A model generated the notes under the pieces. The model did no database searches and had not been told where the DNA came from. It saw nothing but the letters and a program-made list of their open reading frames with translations. Source: Macquaria australasica (Eukaryota; Chordata; Actinopteri; Centrarchiformes; Percichthyidae). From it: a DNA stretch of 64,000 bases. Position 1 is the stretch's first letter, and the number at the start of each line of letters is the position of its first letter. Location of the stretch: positions 380,001-444,000 of the forward strand of contig SEMN01000054.1 of assembly GCA_005408345.1 (NCBI GenBank), written 5' to 3'. Shown here piece by piece: positions 13,056 to 23,554 of the stretch. The position numbers and the translations under genes are program-made.

Positions 13056-16000
13056 ATGTGTGTGTGATCTGAATGCTGACAGACAGATCCTGGGCTCTCA
13101 CAGCAGGATTAATAATTAGCAAGCCTCAGGCCCTCCACTGGTGTATTGGACTGCAGGGCTGTAGCCATCACACACACACACACACACACACACAGAGAGA
13201 GACAGTGCCATACAGCCAGTGGTCTACAGGGCAGGTAGCTCAGTTGCCTGGTGACGGTGCATGCAGCGGTAAGGGACAGTGCAGAGGGTCAGTCTGAAGA
13301 GATCCGACTTGTTCACCTGTCATAGAAGAGCCATACCCATCAACACTTCTCTTTCAAAATGGCCAAAGAGGTGGGAGGTTGGTGTGTGTTGTTTTTTTCT
13401 CTGTGTCTGTTGCGGAAATTTCATTGGCTGAAAACGGTCGCATGGATGGAAATTGGTACAGAAGGGAAGTTCCATTGTTAGCTTAGGGCCGAACTCCAGA
13501 CGTTTCCCCTTATTTAGCTTTTACATCGTTTTTACTGGCTTGATCAATATTTATCAAACGCATAATCTTGGATGCAATAACTGGAGTTGTTTTGTCTGCT
13601 GATTCATTGATAACCCTTTTTTCAGCTGAAGCTGTGTGTAGGACCGCTGGAAATTTCCGATGTCTCTCTCTCACCCAAGAACACGATGTAAGTTTCTTAA
13701 TATATTATAAACTCATTCTTTCTGGTGTACCCAGTCATTTTTGCCACCTCTTGCCAGCTCTATCTATTCTTTTTCTTTAACTGCACATCTTTTGAAGTGT
13801 CTGTTGAAACACACACTGTAACATGAGTCTACTGTGCTGCGAATGCATTCTCTGCTGGGGGGTCACTGTCTGCATGTGTGTGTGTCTGTCAGGCTTTCTT
13901 TGCACCCAATTCATGTATTAACAACTTAATGGCATTTTTCTACAGAACATAAAGTGCTTCTGTAAATACACTGCAATAAAACTCAACAGAAACTGACACT
14001 CGCTCTTCCCCTGCCACTGATTCCTCAAATTTTTGTTTTCTTTTTCCTCTGGTCCCTTTAGAGTTGCATCATGCAAGTGGACTTTACAAAACCAGAAGGA
14101 GGAGGCCTTGGCTTTGCTTTGGTTGGGGGAACCAATGGCAGCATGCTCAGAGTGAAGGAAATCTGCTCTGGTGGAGTTGCTGAGCAGGACGGTCGGCTGA
14201 GAGTGGGAGATATTCTATTAGAGGTAACAACCCCTCATATTTCTTGCCTGTTTAATTACCCCCGTAGTGGAGAAAACCCTGATCCTCGCTGTGTATACTC
14301 TAGGTGAACGGTGTGATTGTGTCCGGGCTGAGCTACAGCAAGGTGGTGGATATCCTGCGTAAAGCTGAGGGCAGTGTACAGCTCACCATCTGCAGAGACA
14401 TCCTGCCCCTGACCTACACTGAGTCACCTACACCGCCCAACATGTCCGCTCAGACTGAAGCTATTTTAGCCGAGCAGCCGGCTCCTGTGTCCAGCCCTGA
14501 TACCTGTTCCTCTCCTGACGTGGTGCTGAGTAAGCCAGTTGAGCAACCCCCTGGTACGATCACTGACAACTGTCTTTCCTTTTATCATGAATTTTTAGAG
14601 GGATAATAGTGCTGAAATAAGGAGCTGTAAACTTGAGACTCAAGTCAGATTCAAGCCACAAAAATTAGGACTTCACTGCTGTGTTACTAATCTTACTTGA
14701 GATGTCACTGCCTAAAGACTTGACTTAAAAATGAAAATGTAAGTATTGATCTGGTTAAATCACAAAACTATGAGAAAATGGAAGCCCATACTTAATTATT
14801 AGGACTATACACTGAAAACACCTGTTTTTTTGTAAAACATACTATAAACACAAATGCTGTGTTTTTAAAATGCTTTTGAAGACTTGTGACTTGACTTGGA
14901 CTTGCCTCAGAGGATTTAAATACAGCCCTAACTAAATAGTAAATATATTGTGTCCTACTATCATTGTTTCAGAGGCGACCTCCGACCCTGTGGTCAATGA
15001 AGCTGGTGTGTTCCTTACCTCACCACCTCCTCCACCACGCCGACTGACTGTTGTAACAGACGAGACTGAAATTAAACAGGTAACATGCACACTGACAAGC
15101 ATACATACACAAGTACATGAACTGTAGTGTAGTAATTATGATGTAAACCTTTGTTTGAATTAAATCACACCCCTCCTTACCTCTTTACTAACATCTACTA
15201 CTAACGTCTTGTTCCTCCTGTCTGTTGCCTCCTCTGGCTGATTGTCTGTGGAACAGGAGAGCTGTAACAGCACCCCTTCTCATCAAGCTTGCTGCCCATC
15301 CCTCAATGTCACTGACATGTTGCATGGAGCTTCTGACAGGTAGTAACTTCCCAAACTACTCTTCTCTTGTATTGTCTACTTCTTTCCTCTCCTCTCCCCC
15401 CTTCTTCTCCTCCTCCTTCTGCTTCTTTTGTTTTGGTCTGCTGGAGTGCCACTCTTAACCACAAGGGGGCAGCAGAGAGCAATAAATAAAACACCACCCT
15501 GGGATAAATGCTGTTGCTCATGAGCCGTGAACCCCAATGAAACAAAAAGTAGTGTAACAGTTAGGAAGTGTATAGCACCATTCTCTGTAGCCTCAAACAA
15601 CTGGTGTGGCAGAAGGATAAAGACATTTTAGCCTCTTGTCTATACTGTATTTTAGGTGGAAAAGTCGCAGGGAAAGGAAGCACAGCCTTGCATGATTTCA
15701 TCCCCTGCTACCGAAGAGTAAAAATGGTCTGGTCTCACCCCTGCCCCCTGACTCCCCCAGGAAACAAATTGTGACCAAACTTTTGGACCAGTCCTGCAAA
15801 GACATCCGGAAAACCCAGGCAGACGGCTGGAGCAGCGAGGAAGAAGATGATGTATTTGACGCCACTGCTCGGGAAATGACCTCACCCCAAACAGGTGTCT
15901 GCTCCTCTACTCTTGTGCTGATGTGTCAGACTGAAAATTGTATCTATGCAGAGCCATACAAGCAACGTTTGTCCTCCTATTTCCTCTTTTGTTTCCTCAG

Positions 16001-16340
16001 GCCCACCCATAGTATCAGAGGAGGAACTGGCCAGTTTAGCTCTCATAAGCCCTGCTCAGACCAGCCAGTATTCAGGCTCCAGGGTCAAAGCTCTCATCCA
16101 GATTCTGCAGCATCAACTGGACCAGCAGGAACTGGTCAAAGAGTTCATGGTGTGTATCTGTTACAATGTAGACATTTACCAATTGGTGCTATTCATAGTT
16201 GTAAAACTGCCTTAACAAAGGGTAAAATTACACATGGACCAGTTAATGTAACCTTTTCCCACATTGATCCTGACATAAGAACTATACAGAGGAGGTTATT
16301 ATAACTTATACTGCACTGTGACACTGTGAAACAAACGACG

Positions 16341-16380
<40 letters not shown>

Positions 16381-19300
16381 CATTAATGAAACATTGCCGT
16401 TTTAAACGGTTTTCATGGAAAGACATACTGTGATCCAGCTGCACTATTTGAAGTGACTACATTTTCTTTTTGTTATGGTGCTCATGTTGTTCATTTCAGG
16501 CTCTGGAGCATCTGAAGCCCTCTGACAACTGTCTGGTGGGAAAAGCCCCCGAGAACAGAGACAAGAACCGCTACAGAGACATCCTACCATGTAAGTCTGA
16601 AAGAGGACTTCTGTTAACTTTTACTTTCTCCAGTCAGAATCTAAACTTTTACTTTCTCCATTTGTTCAAACCCCTGCGCTTCATTTTATGTTGCCCTATT
16701 GGAGTTTTTTTTATTAGTGAGCTAAAGCTTGTAAAAGCTGGATACTCACAGACTTGGCATTTACAGGAGGGCCTGTTTGTTAGAGCTTTTCTTAGCCACT
16801 CAGTTTAAGCTGACTGTAAGGTATTTACTGAAGGGAGTGGAGATATTTTGTTTACAACACTTAAGTTATGTCTACACAACAAATCATTTCCTGCATTAGT
16901 ATCAATAATTCACTGGTGCCGCACTTATAATTTTCTTGGAGTCAGCCAAATATGAGACGATGAAGAAGATGTCATTTGTTTCCAACCTTGTAATTATCTT
17001 GGATTTATATTTTTAATAAATGAAGCAGAATCAGGAGAAAATAACATTAAAAATAACAGCAATTTCAGGGGGTAAATACAGAGAGACAGGATGGAAGGGG
17101 GTGCACTCTGGGGTGAAATGCTGCTTGAATTGTGGTTAACACTGACGAAATTGAAGAATGTGAGAAAAAAATCTGTAAATGAATCTCTCAGACATTTAGT
17201 ACTAGGGGTGTACACACACAGACTAACACATGCACACGCACACAAACACATACAGAAGCGTTTACCTCTTCAGAGTGTGTTGGGGGTGAAAAAGGTCACA
17301 GAGATGAATGAGTGTGATGAAAAGTATAGTGACCCCCAGTGGAATACCACTGCGCCTCACCAAAAATGTCTTGTTACTTGCAGCCTGCTGTTTGTGCAAA
17401 AGGTCCAGGAAAAAAGGGCATGTTGTTTACCGATCCGATCTGTTGCTTGTAGCCTTTAACTATTTTATTTGGAAAGCCTGATTTCCAATCTGTGGGGTTT
17501 TTGACCTCACAAGCAGGAGGTGGGGGTCTAACCCAGAAAACATTCCTAACTGCCTTCGGTCTATCACCCCTCTCATCAACAACAAACTTCTTCACAGCAC
17601 TGGTTTGTTGAGCCCGACTCCAGACCTCAGAGCTGTTTATTTGGCTTTATTTACTGTACACTTAGATTGCGTGCTTTTGGCAAAACAACAAGATAACCAG
17701 TGTTTGTTGTTTGTGATCAAGAAATGAATGGATTTATCAAACATCAAGAAAACGTAAGGAATGTCTGTCGTTCTGTTTGTGGGAGGATGCTGCTGGACGT
17801 GTAATTTGTTTATTTTCAATTATGAATTCACACAGTTTAGGTGTTTTTTTCCTCTGTCTCTTTCCCCCCATAGATGACAAAACCCGCGTTGCCATTGGAG
17901 ACAACCAGGACTACATCAATGCCAGCTACATCCGCATGCAATTTGGCAATGAAGAGTTCTTCTACATCTCCTGCCAGGGCCCTCTACCGTCTACAGTGCC
18001 GGCCTTCTGGCAGATGATCTGGGAAAACAAATCTGACGTCATTGCCATGATGACCCAGGAAGTAGAACGGGGAAGGATCAAATGTCACAGGTACTGGCCA
18101 GAGAAGCTGGGCGTGCCTCTGGACACCGGCAGGTACCAGCTTCACCTGGAGAACCAACAGTACCTGGAGTACTTCCACATCAAGATCATCCGCATGGTGG
18201 AGACAGAGGTGAGAGATTTCTGAGGAATACCTGCCTGCCTGTCTAATGTTTTAATATTATGGTTTACTCTAAACTTCAAAATTCAGCTTGAAGGGGAACA
18301 ATTCTTAAACTTTAAACTTAAATTGTTATTCCAGACCGGTGAGACCCATTTTGTCCGCCACCTGAAGTTCACACACTGGCCTGACCACGGCGTGCCGCAC
18401 AGCTCCGAGCATCTGGTTCGCTTCATCCGCTACCTGAGGGTGGTGCACCACAAGGGACCAGCCACCGTGCACTGCAGCGCCGGCATCGGGCGCACAGGAG
18501 TTCTCATCTGCACTGACATTCTCCTCAGCCTCATTGAGAACGACTTGCCTGTGAGTGGAATCCATTTTGTTAAGTTTACTAACAAGTTTACCATATAATT
18601 TCTGTATTTTTAGCCATGCTACTGGTATGGCTCTAGGGATGGCAATGCTGGTCGTCCTGTCCACCACTTACTTCAGACTGAAATAGCTACTACTACTATC
18701 AGATGGATTGCTATGAAAGTTTTTAAAAACATTCATGGTCCCCAGAGGATTAATCCTACCGACTTCGGTGATCCCCTGACTTCCTCTAGCACCACCAGCA
18801 GGTTGACATGTTTGGTTTTTAGTGAAATATCTATCTAGTATTGGATGTATTGTCATGAATACACACATTCATGTTCCCCATAGGATGAACTGTAATAACT
18901 TTGGTGATCTCCTGACCTTTCATCTAGCACCGTCATCAGGTCAAATTTTTAATTTGTCCAATACTACTAAACTAATTAAAAAACATTCCCATCAGCCTCA
19001 GCTGGACTTTGTATTTAGTGCTTATTAGCAAATGTTAGCATGCTAACACACTGAACTAGGATGGTGAACATGGTAAACATCTGCATATTATCACTGTCAC
19101 TGTCAGCATGCTGTTGTTAGCATTTAGCTCACATCACCGCTGTGCCTAAGTGCAGCCTCACAGAGCCGCTAGCATGGCCGTAGACTCATAGTCTTGTTAA
19201 TTTATTATTGATATTAGAAATAAATTACAGTCATAGACTAGATCACACACATGCAGTAGTTGTGCCTAACAACCTTCTGCCTCTGTCTTCAGATTAACGT

Positions 19301-19566
19301 GAGCGACATCGTAAAAGAGATGAGGCTTCAGCGGCATGGGATGATTCAAACAAAGGTCAGTGCCTACAGACGGGTTAAAGTTCAAAGTTCAAGCTTTACA
19401 AAAAAAAAAGACAGTTCCCAAAAGCTAGACGTGCCATTTGTCTCTCTCGTTTCAGGAACAGTATCTCTTCTGCTACAAAGTCTGGTTGGAGGTTTTACAG
19501 GGCATTTTACAGCTTCACGGCAACCAATGGCAACCGGAAAGTCCCAGAGATCACAAAGTTGTTTGA
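1..19566 (+). CDS. ptpn20: Undivided FRMPD2-PTPN20-type tyrosine phosphatase (FERM, six PDZ, PTP), 3' part
   Basis: Large cytoplasmic scaffold and protein-tyrosine phosphatase of the PTPN13 group; the start lies left of the window. Coding exons seen: 1-76, 313-388, 644-797, 1015-1086, 1310-1484, 1748-1883, 1993-2131, 2241-2393, 2656-2841, 2947-3109, 3215-3482, 3588-3667, 3932-4009, 4130-4237, 4381-4497, 4668-4876, 5101-5202, 5775-5868, 6472-6557, 7018-7189, 7715-7926, 8503-8601, 8709-9205, 10067-10706, 11543-11713, 11827-12001, 12097-12307, 12399-12436, 12729-12815, 13626-13687, 14062-14223, 14304-14553, 14973-15079, 15257-15339 (or 15656-15717), 15761-15894, 16001-16149, 16500-16590, 17874-18208, 18335-18550, 19293-19355, 19456-19566. 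Phases agree at every junction and the sum is divisible by three. The FERM part reads like FRMPD2, the catalytic part like PTPN20 (WSSEEE acidic motif, KEFMALE, WPDHG, GIGRTG), so PTPN13 itself is less likely. A KIND domain is expected upstream. Family role: junction/polarity scaffolding and tyrosine dephosphorylation (known for relatives, inferred here). Confidence 0.88.
1310..3109 (+). other. FERM domain of the ptpn20-type gene
   Basis: Six exons (1310-1484, 1748-1883, 1993-2131, 2241-2393, 2656-2841, 2947-3109) encode roughly visible residues 127-443. The F1 lobe opens with REVTVVLPNG and a CDIKSKARDVFDMVV stretch. The F2 lobe has LTRHQYYLQLRKDI and ALQAEFGDY, the classical FERM signature. 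The F3 lobe carries LPEYGV and ends with SKIAQYLLNLCSAQHKF. FERM domains bind phosphoinositides and membrane-protein tails and place the phosphatase at the cell cortex. The wording of F1 is closer to what I recall of FRMPD2 than of PTPN13. Confidence 0.9.
3690..3905. repeat. Interspersed repeat in intron 3668-3931
   Basis: Intronic segment with phrases such as GTGTCGGGCCACCATGAGCC and AGGTGTTTAATTGGGTTGAGAGCTTGACTG spread over the interval. I recognise these as belonging to a dispersed repeat common in teleost genomes, probably a DNA-transposon derivative. The copy is diverged and has no coding potential. Confidence 0.5.
3967..4497 (+). other. PDZ1
   Basis: Split over exons 3932-4009, 4130-4237 and 4381-4497. 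The strand-A residues VCVNLKK lead to the carboxylate-binding loop, here LGFGF rather than GLGF. The acidic helix region reads GPADKDGRIKPGG and the domain ends EEVELIVSQ. Matches the first PDZ of FRMPD2/PTPN13, which follows FERM after a charged linker (exons 3215-3482 and 3588-3667, with a long run of R/E/M residues likely forming a coiled coil). Confidence 0.85.
5257..5582. mobile_element. MITE-like palindromic element in the PDZ2 intron
   Basis: Termini CCAGTTTAT (5257-5265) and ATAAACTGG (5574-5582) are exact inverted repeats. Longer subterminal arms also pair: CTTCATGAAGGTTATAAT on the left against ATTATAACCTTCATGAGG on the right. There is no transposase ORF, so it is a non-autonomous element of about 326 bp. 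No clear target-site duplication was made out. Confidence 0.65.
6377..6422. repeat. (CA)n microsatellite upstream of a PDZ2 splice acceptor
   Basis: Uninterrupted CA dinucleotide run about 50 bp before the acceptor of exon 6472-6557. A second CA-rich run (about 6558-6600) starts at the donor of the same exon. Confidence 0.95.
7724..8556 (+). other. PDZ3
   Basis: Two exons (7715-7926, 8503-8601). Carboxylate loop SGLGFSF, then VVRIKRLFPGQPALESG, GDIILSVN and LLRGAPSEVHLLICRPGPG. The LFPGQPA and ICRPxPG signatures are shared with PDZ3 of PTPN13 and FRMPD2. Human FRMPD2 ends shortly after this domain, whereas here the same frame runs on into three more PDZ domains and the phosphatase. Confidence 0.88.
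8709..10706 (+). other. Pro/Ser/Thr-rich interdomain linker (two large exons)
   Basis: Exons 8709-9205 and 10067-10706 encode about 380 residues of low-complexity linker between PDZ3 and PDZ4. The first has tandem SP(T/A/P) units (about 8950-9060) ending in an acidic lysine-rich tail. The second starts SEVREEADGSVTYCLMGNG, runs through Ser/Thr/Pro-rich sequence, and ends with an acidic run of Asp and Glu (10655-10695) before RRK. These are probably disordered phosphorylation or SH3/WW-binding regions. The exons join in phase 2 and the second leaves through a GC donor. Confidence 0.8.
10707..11542 (+). other. Intron with non-canonical GC-AG boundaries
   Basis: The exon end and donor read AAAG|GCAAGT, the canonical context for a GC donor, and the acceptor is CTGTCAG|GGATTG. 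Using the GC donor leaves phase 0, which is exactly what the PDZ4 exon (frame GLVKEFELTV) requires. The nearest GT, four bases downstream, would leave phase 1 and break the frame. Confidence 0.75.
11558..11930 (+). other. PDZ4
   Basis: Exons 11543-11713 and 11827-12001. Reads FELTVILTKSRSGSFGFTI with a GSFGF carboxylate loop, then DNPAKADGRLRAGDRLITVNG and SPRRLSMTLGRAV. The AKxDGRLxxGDRLI signature matches PDZ4 of PTPN13. Confidence 0.85.
11962..12307 (+). other. PDZ5
   Basis: Begins in exon 11827-12001 with LPDIVLYKTPSGQLG and fills exon 12097-12307 (KLTGGIGSKWQGIYCLEV, PNDKILYICG, MTLEDAVKACEIAPRKVKLKI). The MTLE(D/E) motif and close packing behind PDZ4 match the PDZ4-PDZ5 tandem at the end of the PDZ array in PTPN13. 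Small exons 12399-12436, 12729-12815 and 13626-13687 then form a charged spacer. Confidence 0.82.
12990..13055. repeat. (TG)n microsatellite in intron 12816-13625
   Basis: Long near-perfect TG run, followed by a shorter (CA)n at about 13171-13195. Both lie in the intron between the spacer exons after PDZ5. Confidence 0.95.
14068..14400 (+). other. PDZ6, extra relative to PTPN13
   Basis: Exons 14062-14223 and 14304-14553. Carboxylate loop GGGLGFALVGG, then VKEICSGGVAEQDGRLRVGDILLEVNG, LSYSKVVDILRKAEGSVQLTICRD. The domain is complete and all phases agree. PTPN13 is known for five PDZ domains, ending with the one equivalent to PDZ5 here, so this is an additional module before the phosphatase. 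Confidence 0.85.
15257..15717 (+). other. Two alternative candidate cassette exons (15257-15339 and 15656-15717)
   Basis: Both candidates have good splice sites (CAG|GAG..CAG|GTAGTA and TTTAG|GTG..AGA|GTAAAA). Both start in phase 0 after exon 14973-15079 and end in phase 2 before exon 15761-15894. The first encodes 27 residues starting ESCNSTPSHQ, the second 20 residues starting VEKSQGKEAQ. Using both in one transcript shifts the frame and hits a stop within about 13 codons of the second, so they could only be used alternatively. One of them may be spurious. Confidence 0.5.
16345..16375. repeat. (CA)n microsatellite in intron 16150-16499
   Basis: Perfect CA run preceded by a short CG/CA transition, about 125 bp before the acceptor of exon 16500-16590. 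Confidence 0.9.
16500..19566 (+). other. Catalytic protein-tyrosine phosphatase domain
   Basis: Exons 16500-16590, 17874-18208, 18335-18550, 19293-19355, 19456-19566, about 270 residues from NRYRDILPY to the C-terminus. All catalytic elements are present: the pTyr-loop region (DYINASYIR), the WPD loop WPDHGVP (general-acid Asp codon 18383-18385), the P-loop HCSAGIGRTG (nucleophile Cys codon 18473-18475, about visible residue 2096), and the Q-loop QTKEQY. An active enzyme is expected. The text, including GIGRTG and KNRYRDILPY, is closer to PTPN20 than to human PTPN13 as I recall them. The stop is TGA at 19564-19566. Confidence 0.93.
18681..19190. repeat. Dispersed repeat with internal duplication in the PTP-domain intron
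   Basis: Two related units of about 140 bp (about 18681-18825 and 18835-18975) each contain a CATTCATG(G/T)(T)CCCC...GGTGATC(C/T)CCTGAC core and a TCTAGCACC..CAGGT core. A tail rich in TTAGCATGCTAACA-type motifs follows (19020-19130). I recognise this as a common teleost interspersed repeat. It makes up most of intron 18551-19292. Confidence 0.6.
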
Positions 19567-20589
19567 ATGTTTCCACCTCCAGTTCACCTACCTGTGGAGC
19601 ACAGACTGTGTTTGAGTAACCACGTGCAGTCTATCACAGCATGGACCTGTGAAACCTTTTTCTTTAGCTGTAGTTAGTTTAGTTAGCTATAATAAGAAAC
19701 ATGTACGTCTTCTCTGTTTTGATACTTTGTGTTGAGGCCTATTGTTTAGTGACAATGACTCCAACTCTAATTTTTTTGTTCTTGTATGTGCTCTCGGTGC
19801 TGTGATTACGTCAGTTTAATTTAGATCACTGAGGTCGTTTTGCCTTTTCAGGCTTAGTGATTTGCCTTCTGTCTCTAGCATCTTTTTTTAAATTTTGTGT
19901 CACTATTTGAATGTATCTCATTTATTTTTCTCCATGTCCTTTAATTTGCAAATTGCATTCATTTTTAAGTCGTATTGCATGGAATTTAAAATCTGGTAAT
20001 ATTCGCATCTTTTACCTGGCAGTCACTAATGTCATCAAAGTGCACAAGTGTACGGTAAGATCATCATACCAAAGGGAGTATCTGTTTGTGACCTTGATGA
20101 GTAGCATTTGATTAAGCATTGTGTTATCATTTCATTAAGTGCATTTGTACCTTGGAGAAAAGGGCATTAGAACACTATTGATTTTTCAGTTAATCATCTA
20201 AAGAAATGAAAAGAATCAAGTGCCTTGGAATGACTCACACCGCTTGCTCCACATTGACCCCGAGCCACTTGTCACAAGCGGTCGGGGATAAAGAGCAAGA
20301 AACTGATTTGAGAGCACCCGGCGGTGGTTAGATTGAATGTGCAGCTTTCAGTCTGTTTGTGGTCTGAGGAGGATGTTTGGTTGATCCAAACCAACGGAGG
20401 ATTACATCTCACCTTTCAGTTTGTTAAATTGTAACGTAGAAACAATGTGAAGTTTGCACACCGTCTGTCAATCTTTTTTTGTTTGTGGGCCCATTTTATA
20501 CAAAACACTATCACAATGAAAGTCTTACACAACTTGCACATCCTAATACAGATAAAGAATGATTCAACATAACAAATGTTTGAATAAAT
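19567..20589 (+). other. Probable ptpn20 3'UTR with distal poly(A) signal
   Basis: The stop codon is followed by AT-rich non-coding sequence. The first convincing AATAAA in this stretch is at 20584-20589. The exact 3' end cannot be fixed without transcript data. Confidence 0.4.
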
Positions 20590-22607
20590 TCAGAAATTTT
20601 CAATTCCCTCCTTTACTAAAATTTGGACGAGGTGTTAACACTAAATATTCCAATTTTTTTTGTAAAATATCCAAAATTGATTTAAATGTTTTACATTTAA
20701 ATAATTAGTTTAGGCTTTTCGGTGTAATTTGTTATGTAGCAACATCCTTTATCTGTATTCCATAGCTATTTTAATACAAACTCAGCCAAAAATGCAAAAA
20801 ATATTATGAGGTTTACAAACTTTCCATTTTGCCACTTTAGATGTATATGACATACAAAGCAACAGAGCTGCATCTCAGAGTCACAGATCAAAGAGGATTT
20901 ATAGCTGCTGGTTTGAACCTCAACCTTTGGATGTAACTGCTTGTAAGCTTTGTTCTTTTAGCTGCTATCACACACACTCACACACACACACACACCAGCT
21001 CTCTTATTGCATGCAGACTCTTAGAGTACAGACGTCTGAGCCTGGAGTTTGACTGAATGACTTGAACATGATCAAAATGTGGAATGTAACAAAGCAATAC
21101 TCTCCATGGGGAGGGGAGAGCAGAATGTCAACCTCTTACTGGATAACATCTTCCAAACCGTTTGGAGCATGTTGGTAAGACATATGCAGTACTGTATACC
21201 TTTGCCATGTGGATGGCTATGCAGAGCCATCAGCCTCTGTACTGCGTATGCAACATATTTTCATTCAATGCTGGTCGGTTGGTTTCCAGCGATAGGTAAC
21301 CCTCTGTTATGTGCAAGTTCATGTTCTCTTTGGGATCCTGTTGATATGTTTTCTCCCACAGATGTTGGAAAATGATTATTCTTGAAAGAACAAACAAAAG
21401 CACATTTTGCATTCATCTGTGAAAATGCATCTTGTACAGTCAAGCAAGTGCTCATGCAACAGCATTGTGAAATGTAATAACCCTTAATTGCACAACTGCT
21501 TATTAATGCTAAATTAATATCTTGTCACTGTACAAGCCACTATGTAACCAATAACTGAGAACAATGTAATACCTCTCTCTTTAATTAAAAACTATTCTGA
21601 AACTTGTTTGCATGTTATACAACACATTTTGCCCCCTGACTCTGAACACAACATAACTCAACTGGAACAACGGAACAAGAGCAGCAGAGTGGGTTTTCCC
21701 TGACGGCACACACAGAACAGAGAGCCGGAGGCGGCCCTAAATTTAATTCCACTGAGCCCCCTCTCCACTTTTACTGCAGGGTATACTCCCTCTCGGGTTT
21801 TACTGCAGGGTAAATAAGCTGGTCTCACAGGGGTCTTTGTGACAGCATGGAAACCCCTGGAAACACACTGCATGCTCCGCACACATATAAACCTGATGCT
21901 GGGGGAAGCCACGGAGCAGATTTACTCCCTCACCCTCTGTCTACTCTCGTCCTCTGTCTACTCCCTCTGCCCTTGGGCACTATCTCCACAACCCCCCCAC
22001 TCACACACAAATACATACACAAACCCCCAGTCACCCACCCTCCTCCCTCCTCTTTCTCCCTGCTCCCCAACTCAAACCTTGTTATTGCTGTAAGTTATGG
22101 CAGGAACGAGAGCAACTCGGTTATTTAAGGCCCATTCGCATTTATCATTTTATTAAACAGTAGTCCTTTGAATTTCAAACCACAAAACAAGGGAATAATT
22201 ACTGACTGGCTCGCTGACTCAAAGGTGATATTGAAAAGAAAGGATGGGTGATAACTGAAAATCTGTTGAGCCCCAAAGTCAGCTGATAACGGCTGCATTA
22301 GAGGAATATGAGCTAGTATCAGGGTGGACTATCTTCTGTACAGTAGGGTCTGACAGTATAACAATCAGGAGGGTGTAGAGAGATGGGAACAAAGTTGGTG
22401 GTAAAGTCATTAACAGAGGGCCGTTCAGTCAGAGAGCGTGATTTAAAGTCCTGAGGAACGTGTAGAAATGAGCTCATATGCTCTCAGTAAATCCTCCTGC
22501 TCTCTGCTGGGCTCACAGTGTAACACAGACACAAGCCTGTTTTCATTTACTCTGCGTACTGATTAAAAATAGCACACAAATTATGAGCTCCCGCAAACTC
22601 CCTCCAC

Positions 22608-22619
<12 letters not shown>

Positions 22620-22662
<43 letters not shown>
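22620..22662. repeat. (CA)n microsatellite
   Basis: Perfect CA run preceded by ACATACATACATA. Intergenic. Confidence 0.95.
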
Positions 22663-22666
<4 letters not shown>

Positions 22667-23554
22667 CCTAATGCTGGTCCCATCCTCCTTCGCTGCCTCC
22701 CCATCCCCTCCTGTCAAATTTCACCTTGAATTTCTAACAGGCAACTGCAAGTCTTTGTAAGACTTTAAAAATGATGTAGAACTTCTGTGTTTTTTGTGTG
22801 ACTGACGCAGCTCCATCCTTCTGTTATTAACTTGTGAATGAGGCCGGAGGATATTTCAAATGTTAGGACTAAGTAACCACTTGAACCTCAGTGTTTTGTT
22901 AATTTCCATCCTAAGTAGATTAAAAATTACACGAAATTTCTTTTTCACGCAGTATGAGACTTTCACATATACATATATATTCAGTTTCTGCTTGTTTCAA
23001 CGCCTCTCTGAAGCTGCAGCTTACTTAATATTCAAATCCAAACAAATTTATGACTGAAACATTAAATTAAATGGAAAATTCTAGATAGTCTCATGCATCA
23101 CTTCATGTACAATTTCCTGTATTTCAGCCTGGCATTTTAGAGAATTTGAACTTGACTAGAATTTAAAATAAAAGTTAAGTGGGTTAAGATAAGTTCTTGG
23201 TGCACACCATGCATTTGTCATAGTGATTCCCCTGAAAGGTCTTTTAGGTTTCAAGAGGTTAAGTATGACCTTCCCACTGCAGCTAAGCTCAAGAGGGCCG
23301 AGAGTTATTACCCTGCAGGATGCTTGCAAAATAGCCCCCGTCATAGACCATTTGGATTTTCAGAAAAACACAGGGATGAATTCCAGCTTGTGTTTTCTGA
23401 TCAACCAGCAAGATTAAACTCGAGCTGATAAAGGAGAACTATCAGAGACCAGAGAGCATTCATGGAAGCTGGAAGATAAAGTTGGCCAAAGTAGGGGTTG
23501 GCACTGAGAAGACCTCACAGTAAGGAAATAACTTACAACTTAGTTAACATACAA

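Noticed and set aside
1..19566. Naming the first gene ptpn13
   Set aside because: Domain order is similar, but the P-loop GIGRTG, the WPDHG loop, the KEFMALE and WSSEEE motifs, the FERM wording and the neighbours (GDF10, ANTXR, PRDM8-type) point to the FRMPD2/PTPN20 locus.
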